From: a virus
DNA length: 50,341 bases
Direction: 5' to 3' (one strand)
IMG/VR virus record: IMGVR_UViG_3300044632_001560
Span: 1-50,341 of that record
In this document: one piece after another, positions 23,131-30,600 of the stretch
How positions within the stretch are numbered: the first letter of the stretch is position 1
Layout: every line of letters starts with the position of its first letter
The notes under the pieces: generated by a model
What the model saw: only the letters and a program-made list of their open reading frames with translations
The model's database searches: none
Told to the model about the DNA's origin: nothing
Made by a program: the position numbers and the translations under genes

Positions 23131-25500
23131 TTATGGTTTTACAGTTACAGTCCAATTGTATGGGGAATTTTTTAGGGCCAAATAATATGGGTTAGATAAA
23201 CCACCTGTCGGGGATTCAGGTTGTGGGATTGACGTTCCAGTAAATAATAAAGTTTTATTTGTTAATGTATTAGCGGTCGCCAATTTATAAAAATCCTCAA
23301 GTAAGAAATCTACCGCAGCCGTTTTTAAATCTGTCCTATAGAAATATCCGTAAGTAAACCCTGTCAGAGCCGAAAAAGAATTAGTCCATCCTGATAAATT
23401 AGTAGAAAGAGTGATATTAAAATTTTTCAGAGTTTTAGGAAAATTTCCTTGTATAAAATCTGACGAATCTTTAAAACCAGTTGAGTTCAAAGACAGAGTT
23501 ACTAAATTTGTAACCGCACTTAAATTAGTCGCAGCACTTAAAGTCAAATTAACACCTAAATTAATATTAGTCGCCCCTGTCATTAATCCAAAATTAATAT
23601 TAGTAAGATTATTATTATTAAAATCGATTGTTCGTATTGAAGACGGGAAGGTCTTAGTCCATCCAGTTAATCCAACTCTACTTATATCAAAAGAATTCAA
23701 ATTTGTAGAACCTGTCAATTCTTGAGACCATTCAGGTATATAGTTACCAATCACAAATTGATTTTCGATTGAGAAGGTCACTAAAGATGTTGGAATATTA
23801 CTAGTATAACCCGTTAAATCATTATTTTGTAATTCTAATGTTTGAATGGAGTTAGGAAAAATTGGGGGGATTGAAGTTAAATTATTATTATTAAGAGATA
23901 GTGTAACTAAACTTGTGTTTCCTGAAATTGAATTAAGGAATGAGGTGAGACTATTTTCACTAAAATCTATAGTAACTATTGACGTTGGGAAATTTTTAGT
24001 CCACGCAGTTAGTCCAACAGAGTTAGCCAAAAATGTTTGTAAATTTGTCGCTCCCGTAATTTCAACATTCCAAGTAGGTAATGAAGGGTTCCCAGTCCCT
24101 TTATTAATATTAAAGTAATTCATGGACGTTGGGAAATTAGAAGTATACCCTGTAAAATAATTACTATGAGCGGTTAGGTCAGTGATAGAATTCGGAAGTA
24201 TAGGTGGTAGTGTATTTAATTGGTTTCTATCAACTCTTAAATTGGTCAATGATGTGCAACCTGATATAGTTTCAGTAATACTTGTTAAACTATTGGTATA
24301 TAAATTTAATTGTGTCAAACCTGTATTATTTGACAAATCAGGTGAGAAATATCTAAATGAGTTTACACCTAAACTAAACCCTCCCTGTTGTTGTTCCATA
24401 TCAATTCTGGAAACTTGTGTTGGGAAATTTGTTGTCCACCCTGTAAAACGATTTGCATGTAAGTCAATCCTTGAAACCGTAGTGCTTGAACTTAATGGTT
24501 TTATAAAATTAATATCACTTAATTGTCCATTATCATATATGTAAATAACACCTCCGCTTTGAGGTGGGGCAAAGTTAAGATTTGTCAAACTCGAGTTATT
24601 TGTGATAACAAGTGATGCGGGTCGTGAAGTTGTAGTATATCCCGAATAATTAATAGTCGCCGAAGTAAAATTATTATAACGATAATAAACATTCTGTAAC
24701 TGAGTAATAGATGTTGGATTTAATATTTCAAAATCAAAAGTAGTTGCCGAGTTGTATTGATAAGTAAAAACATCAAAGGCGTTTGTCAATGCAAATTTAA
24801 AAGTATCGACAGTAGAATTAGTGATATATATTCCGTCTAAACTAGTAAATGCAGTAAAGGTATAATCATTCACAAAAATTTTAGATATTTTATCAACATA
24901 TATATCCCTTAAACCGTCAGCGGAATTTGGAAAAGTAGGTGAACCATATCTTAAATCATATATTGTTGTAATATAATCTGAAGGTACATAACTTTTACTT
25001 AATGCGACTAAATTTGTAGCGCCAGTGTAAGAAGGGTTAGTAATTGAATAATTTAACGGAGCTGTCCCATCTCCAAAATCTACCGTAAATTTACTATTTA
25101 ATTTAGCGTTTAAAGTTATTGACTGAGGGTTCGCTCCATTAATATTTTGAACTTGGAAATATGGAGGTACAGGTACTGATTTAGTAGGTGTTATAGATGG
25201 AGTAATACTTGGTGTAATTGTTGGTGTCGGTGTCGGCCCTACAGAAGTGGCAGTTGGGGTAGGTGTTGGTGTAGGTGTGGTAGGTACAAATTGAATTTCT
25301 TCACAACCTTCTGAACTTTGTACTGAAACAATCACAAATGGTAAACCTGACCAATCGGATGGGACATCAACATATATTGTTGGAGGTACATATGATAACT
25401 CATATGCCGCAAGAAAACAATTATTATTGTTATTATCGCAAACAGTTATCTGATAGGGTGGGGTACCGCTTATATTTGGGATTGTTATGTAGCAACTCAT
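23131..25500 (-). CDS. PT-linked fibre protein with leucine-rich repeats
   Basis: 789 residues. The N-terminal NITG/PY/CD module (YITIPNISGTPPYQITVCD) is followed by a TPTPTPTATS linker (about 78-112) and a PKD-like strand pair (KFTVDFGDGTAPLNYS). A long run of leucine-rich repeats follows (about 200-740), with units such as TSLTNLRVDRNQLNTLPPIL and TSLVTLSLNNNNLTSIPPIF, alternating with 'FTGYTSNFPTS' turns. The C-terminus, NPYYLALKNSPYNWTVTVKP, looks like a folded end. Leucine-rich repeats are protein- or glycan-binding scaffolds and are uncommon in phage fibres, so this could be the receptor-binding part. TATATTTG lies directly before the ATG. Confidence 0.75.
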   Translation of the reverse strand: MSCYITIPNISGTPPYQITVCDNNNNNCFLAAYELSYVPPTIYVDVPSDWSGLPFVIVSVQSSEGCEEIQFVPTTPTPTPTPTATSVGPTPTPTITPSITPSITPTKSVPVPPYFQVQNINGANPQSITLNAKLNSKFTVDFGDGTAPLNYSITNPSYTGATNLVALSKSYVPSDYITTIYDLRYGSPTFPNSADGLRDIYVDKISKIFVNDYTFTAFTSLDGIYITNSTVDTFKFALTNAFDVFTYQYNSATTFDFEILNPTSITQLQNVYYRYNNFTSATINYSGYTTTSRPASLVITNNSSLTNLNFAPPQSGGVIYIYDNGQLSDINFIKPLSSSTTVSRIDLHANRFTGWTTNFPTQVSRIDMEQQQGGFSLGVNSFRYFSPDLSNNTGLTQLNLYTNSLTSITETISGCTSLTNLRVDRNQLNTLPPILPNSITDLTAHSNYFTGYTSNFPTSMNYFNINKGTGNPSLPTWNVEITGATNLQTFLANSVGLTAWTKNFPTSIVTIDFSENSLTSFLNSISGNTSLVTLSLNNNNLTSIPPIFPNSIQTLELQNNDLTGYTSNIPTSLVTFSIENQFVIGNYIPEWSQELTGSTNLNSFDISRVGLTGWTKTFPSSIRTIDFNNNNLTNINFGLMTGATNINLGVNLTLSAATNLSAVTNLVTLSLNSTGFKDSSDFIQGNFPKTLKNFNITLSTNLSGWTNSFSALTGFTYGYFYRTDLKTAAVDFLLEDFYKLATANTLTNKTLLFTGTSIPQPESPTGGLSNPYYLALKNSPYNWTVTVKP

Positions 25501-25521
25501 TCAAATATAAATACCAATAAA

Positions 25522-26346
25522 CTACATATTTTTAGGGTACTTAAAAATCTCGTTATACCACCCATAATTATTATAAATCCAATCACAAATATCTGAACCT
25601 AAAATTTTTTGAGCATCCGATGGTAATAACTCTAAAGTCTTTTTTATCTTATGGTCCCCAAAAATACCATACACTTCATCATCTTCTTTTGTTATTTGTT
25701 CAATGTTTTCAAAATCATGTTCAAAATAAGGTATTTCAAAATATTCATAAATTTTTCTCATGATTAAATCGGGATACAAACATAAATCCTCATACTTAAC
25801 AAACATCATATTTTCATTAATACCTTGTCTGAAAATTTCTTGTAGTCTTTCAATCGCCATACCAACAGGTTGTGAGTTTGCCCATATGTCTATTCTTTTA
25901 GGTGTTGATGTTCCTTTCAAATCCGAATGATTTACAATCCCAAAATCTTTGTGCTGATTTTTTCTAAAGTTTTTTTCCATAGAGGTATAGATATCTCTAA
26001 GGTCTCTCACCATACAAACAACTTTTGGTTTATCAACAATTTGTTGTAAAAATCCATAATGGACACCCCATCCTCTACTTTTATCAACCACATATTTTTT
26101 ATCAGTAATACTTTCATAAAAACCAGTTAACCCCTCTTTACAAAAAGATAAAAATGCGTTTTTCATAAGTTCAGGGTCCTGAGCTTTGAATTCAGGTGAA
26201 TTACTATAGTTTGCTCTAGCCGCGTACACTAACTCTAAAACACCACTTGTTGGTGTTGCGTATATGTCAGGGTTTTGAGCTAAAATGTTTTGTAGTAGAG
26301 TACTACCTGCTCGTGGTAGTGAACTCTGAAAAAATAATCTTTCCAT
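25522..26346 (-). CDS. Sulfotransferase
   Basis: 274 residues from ATG 26344-26346 (MERLFFQSSLPRAGSTLLQN); an upstream TTG start would overlap the SET gene. The 5'-phosphosulfate-binding loop SSLPRAGSTLLQN (8-20) and the 3'-phosphate region VVCMVRDLRDIYTSM (109-123) define the PAPS-dependent sulfotransferase fold; VVDKSRGWG (86-94) and FVKYEDL are also typical. It would transfer a sulfate from PAPS to a hydroxyl on a glycan or protein. It follows the SET gene by two bases and lies in a cassette with a glycosyltransferase among fibre genes, suggesting virion or host-surface modification. Confidence 0.85.
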   Translation of the reverse strand: MERLFFQSSLPRAGSTLLQNILAQNPDIYATPTSGVLELVYAARANYSNSPEFKAQDPELMKNAFLSFCKEGLTGFYESITDKKYVVDKSRGWGVHYGFLQQIVDKPKVVCMVRDLRDIYTSMEKNFRKNQHKDFGIVNHSDLKGTSTPKRIDIWANSQPVGMAIERLQEIFRQGINENMMFVKYEDLCLYPDLIMRKIYEYFEIPYFEHDFENIEQITKEDDEVYGIFGDHKIKKTLELLPSDAQKILGSDICDWIYNNYGWYNEIFKYPKNM

Positions 26347-26348
26347 TT

Positions 26349-26735
26349 TTAATATATTTTTTTTACTGATTCCCAATATTCTTTTTTTCCATATGATGTA
26401 CAAATTTCTTCACCTGGCTCAATATCTTTAACCGCAATAAAATAATACATTCCATTATCTGAATCACATGTCCATGTTGCATTATTATCATCACTATGAT
26501 TGTAAATACACCCATACCCAAGAGGTATTGCGTACTTTATTGGAGATGCCCCACAAGGATATGAGAAACGATATTTTAGTAATATATCATCGTTTGACCC
26601 TAAATCTGTTTTGAAAAAAATTGAATAACAGGTTTCAATTATTTCATCTTTTAATATTTTTTCAATCGCGAAAACCCCAAATCCGTGAATTGGGGACGAT
26701 TTCACTTCAATTTTATTTGGTATCGGGATGTTCAT
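26349..26735 (-). CDS. SET-domain protein (probable lysine methyltransferase)
   Basis: 128 residues, the size of a minimal SET domain as in the chlorovirus vSET protein. Motifs in order: SSPIHGFGVFAIE (13-25, the G.GVFA cofactor motif), YNHSDDNNATW (78-88, the NHS cofactor/substrate motif) and IEPGEEICTSYG (105-116, the GEEI...Y motif). A post-SET zinc tail is absent. Family members use S-adenosylmethionine to methylate protein lysines. It overlaps the upstream glycosyltransferase gene by 23 bases and is followed closely by the sulfotransferase, so all three are co-translated. Its substrate is unknown; candidates are the Hc1-like protein or Lys-containing PT linkers. Confidence 0.85.
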   Translation of the reverse strand: MNIPIPNKIEVKSSPIHGFGVFAIEKILKDEIIETCYSIFFKTDLGSNDDILLKYRFSYPCGASPIKYAIPLGYGCIYNHSDDNNATWTCDSDNGMYYFIAVKDIEPGEEICTSYGKKEYWESVKKIY

Positions 26736-27603
26736 TGTTACTTAAAGAATTTAATATGTTCTCAATGTCAAACATTTCAAACTCATCATTATATGGGAAT
26801 TCCAAAGGTTCTCCCATTATGTTAAACTTGTTTAAATATGACATTTTTAATTCTGGTTTTTTTGTGAATTGGTTTGAAACAATATTTTTATTTGTTTCAT
26901 ATCCAAATACTTTTGGTGAGTTAACAATCCACAAAACTGTGGATTCTAATTTTAGAGCTCCCGCAACATGTTGACCAAAACTATCCATAAAAAATCTTTT
27001 ATTACTTATCGCAATTAAAGTTGCAACTGACCTAAAAGTATCAGTGACAGGGATTGTATTAGCGAAAGATGGTTGGTCTTCTCTTTTCAGGTGAAAAATA
27101 GTGTAACCATATTTAAATTTTTCAATCACACTTTCAACAATATGGAATGGAATGTCACGAGCCCAAGAGTATTTCAAATTTTGTTCAACCCCTCCATTAG
27201 TTTGAATAACCATGATTGGTTTATCAGTTGTGTATTTTCTTGAAAAGAAATTAATCTCTCTCTCAGTTAGATATATGTTTGGTTGTTCACCATTATATTC
27301 TAAATCAAATAGTTTACACCAAGTTTCAATTAAATGTTCTGTTTTATTAATATGGTTAGTTTCAAGGTATGGGTCATGAGCCAAAAGTTTGAATTCTTTA
27401 TCTTCAATATAGTCAGAATAAAAATAAGAATGTTCACCAAAATTAAACGCTCGGTCAACATGTGGATTGTTTAAGAAAACATCAGGATATCCTGAGACAA
27501 CAATAAGTTTAGAATTTGGGTATTTTTTTTTAATTACTTCGGTAACTGCGGTTGCCAAAATACATTTACCTATACCACCATTAATTTGGAAAATTATATT
27601 CAT
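26713..27603 (-). CDS. Glycosyltransferase, GT9/heptosyltransferase-like
   Basis: 296 residues from ATG 27601-27603 (MNIIFQINGGIGKCILATAV). The N-terminal Rossmann glycine loop QINGGIGKCILATAVTEVIK and the C-terminal RFFMDSFGQHVAGALKLEST (the 'DS..QH.A.AL' nucleotide-sugar-binding signature) match the ADP-heptose:LPS heptosyltransferase (GT-B, GT9) pattern. It would transfer a sugar to a glycan or protein acceptor. It follows the giant S74 fibre gene with a 37-base gap that contains an 18-bp palindrome adjacent to the start codon. Its position with sulfotransferase and SET genes suggests a modification cassette for fibres. Confidence 0.75.
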   Translation of the reverse strand: MNIIFQINGGIGKCILATAVTEVIKKKYPNSKLIVVSGYPDVFLNNPHVDRAFNFGEHSYFYSDYIEDKEFKLLAHDPYLETNHINKTEHLIETWCKLFDLEYNGEQPNIYLTEREINFFSRKYTTDKPIMVIQTNGGVEQNLKYSWARDIPFHIVESVIEKFKYGYTIFHLKREDQPSFANTIPVTDTFRSVATLIAISNKRFFMDSFGQHVAGALKLESTVLWIVNSPKVFGYETNKNIVSNQFTKKPELKMSYLNKFNIMGEPLEFPYNDEFEMFDIENILNSLSNNEHPDTK

Positions 27604-27620
27604 AATCAAAGCTTTGATTA
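27603..27620. promoter_or_regulatory. 18-bp perfect palindrome at the glycosyltransferase start
   Basis: TAATCAAAGCTTTGATTA is a perfect palindrome whose first base is the last base of the start-codon triplet (27601-27603 on the plus strand). Such a site could bind a dimeric regulator, or fold in mRNA next to the start codon. No T-run follows, so it is not a terminator. Confidence 0.4.
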
Positions 27621-27640
27621 AAATATAAAATATGTATTAG

Positions 27641-30600
27641 TTATTGTGAAGATGAATTTTTAAGTAATTCAATTTCTTTTTCAAGTTTTTCAACTCTTAA
27701 TATTGTTTCTTGTAATGATTTAACTGTTAGAGATAAAATACCATCATAATCTAGTCCGTATGTTCCGTCTTCTTTTTCACCATCGCCAAGCACTAATTCA
27801 GGGTATGCAATAAGTACATCTTGTGCTACAAAACCGTGTCTTGTTGTACCACTATAATCTTTATATTCAAATTTAACAGGTTTTAGATTTAAAATATGTG
27901 GTGTGATTTCATCATTAATATACTGAACATTTATTTTTCTTCTTAAATCGGATGTTCCACCTCCTGGTGTACTTAATACTCCGGCATCCGTAAGTGAGAG
28001 TATAATTGTACCATAAGTGCTGTTAACGACTTCAAGTCCTCCTGTACCATTCACTCTAAAAGTTTTATTTGGGTTTGTTGCACCTCCTGAGTTATTGGTA
28101 ACTCTAATAAAATCTATGTAACTAGCGCCTCCGACTGTTCCACTTCCACAAAATGTGGTTAACGCTCCTACGGAACTACCGCTTATAGTTATACTTCCTT
28201 TTGTTCCTGAAATAGTACCAACAGAACCGCTAAAACTTGGAGAGTTAACTGAAGTGGTTCCACAAAAATTATTAGAATAGAATGTACATGCCACAGAAGC
28301 GGTTAATCCACATCCAGCAGCGAATGAAAAATTAGACGACACAGTATTTCCACTACCTCCAACAATACCACTAAATTGACCTGTAACCGAATTACACCCT
28401 CCTCCACCAACAAATGAATTTAAATTAGATATCCTATTACAGAATCCACCATTAATTACTGAACAATCACTACCTGAAGTAACCGCATTACAAATACCAC
28501 CACCAATAAATGAGTATGAAGTATGACCAGAATTATTAGCACCTCCTAAAACAGATGTTGAGAATAAACAAGAAATATTATTTAAACCTCCTCCTAATAC
28601 TGAATAACACCCATTTGATATCCCTTGATACCCCCCTCCTAAAAACGCAAAGTCACAACACGCAGAATTTTTAAACCCTCCACCAATTGTCGTACTTTGT
28701 CCTGAAATAACATTACATTGTCCTCCACCAATAAAAGAATAAGAACAACAACTTCTATTACATTGTCCTCCACCAATAAATGACCAAGCACCTATTGTAC
28801 AATTTAATTCACCTCCAACTACAGTAACATAATTACCTGTAAGTCCTGAGTTTCTAAGACCACCACCTATAAATCCTGCAACACTTGAATTAGTATTCAA
28901 ACATCCCCCGCCAATAGTTGAATATTTACTACTTGAGGTGTTACCACATCCTCCTAAAACCGCACTATAACCTCCAGAAACAGTATTTGAAATCCCACCT
29001 AAAATAGATGAATAAGAACCAGTATTAATAGTATTCCCTCTTCCACCAACAATTGAAGAATAGCTTGATGATACTGTGTTACAAGCTCCCGCACCAATAA
29101 ATGATGTCCCACCACTATTAGAGTTACAACTTCCAGCACCTATAAATGAATTACCTCCTGAACCAATATTACAACATCCTCCAACAACAGTAATTAAAAA
29201 TGTAGAAACGTTAGCACTTATAATATTACAACACCCACCACCAATAAATGAAGATGGTCTTGAAACTATATTATTTCTATTACCACTTACAATAGTAGAA
29301 TAACAACCACTATTAGTATTACCACTTCCAACAAGTATTGAGCCGTAATATGCTAAATTACAAATACAGTTACCAATTCCATTAACAACAGTTGAGTAAC
29401 ACGCATTTAATGTATTACCACTACCATTACCCACAAATGACCAATCAGCATTGTTATAATTACAATAACCGTTAACAACCGTTGACCCGCTTCCTGTCGT
29501 ATTATTTTGAAATCCATTTCCAATAAATGAAAAAGTTCCTGATGATTGAGTTACAGCACCTGATGGTGAAAATACTAAATTGTTCCAATCAGGTGTACCT
29601 CCACAAGTTCCGTTACCAAAACCACTACCAATAAATGACCAAACACCTGTCAAATTTTTAGCTGCCCCACATATTCTGTTTGATGTCCCTCCACCAATAA
29701 ACGAATGAGATGAAAAACAAATAATATTACTATTTCCATTTATTATTGATGTATAACCCGACGTTGTAACATTATTATGACCTCCCATAACATGACTACC
29801 ATTACCAACAAAACCGTAAGTCACATTATTAATCTGATGTCCAAATCCATTAATAACAGTGGTCGCGTAACTACCACAAACAAAACTATTAGTACCTCCA
29901 ATAATTTGATTATAAGAACATCCTTTATCATTACCATCAATAATTTGAGAGCAATTGGTGTTCATTTGTAATGAAAAAGTATTACGCCAAATACAAGATG
30001 ATGTTGAATTACCGATTAAATTTGAGTCCCCACAAATCCATCCCCCACATTTACCAACGTTTCCATTATTACTTATTATTGTTGAGTGTGAACCACATAT
30101 AATACTTCCCCCATAGGTAAATCCTTTACCGGCATTAATAATTGCGGAATAATTACCACTTATAGTATTAGAGTTACCATTACCTATATAAGAGCTACAC
30201 CCCGAAACAATATTGTTATAACCATTAGAAATGAATGACCCTGTTGTGTTTGCTGATAATGTATTACCACTACCATTACCTATAAATGAGTATGTTGACG
30301 TATTAATTGTATTACCACTACCATTAATAATACTTGAAAAACAAGAGGTTTTACCACATATGTTATTCAAACATCCATTAGTGATGGTGTTAAAAGAAGC
30401 TCCTTGTGATAAATTACATATACCATTAATTACACTACCATATCTTGATGAGACAGTATTACCAATACCGTTACCAATTAATGATGAAACAGACGATGAG
30501 GTATTTCCGGTACCATTAATAATTGAACCATAGATATTACTAGTGGTATTGTTCCTACCACCCCCTATAAAACTATATGACCCACTTGTTGTGTTTTTAT

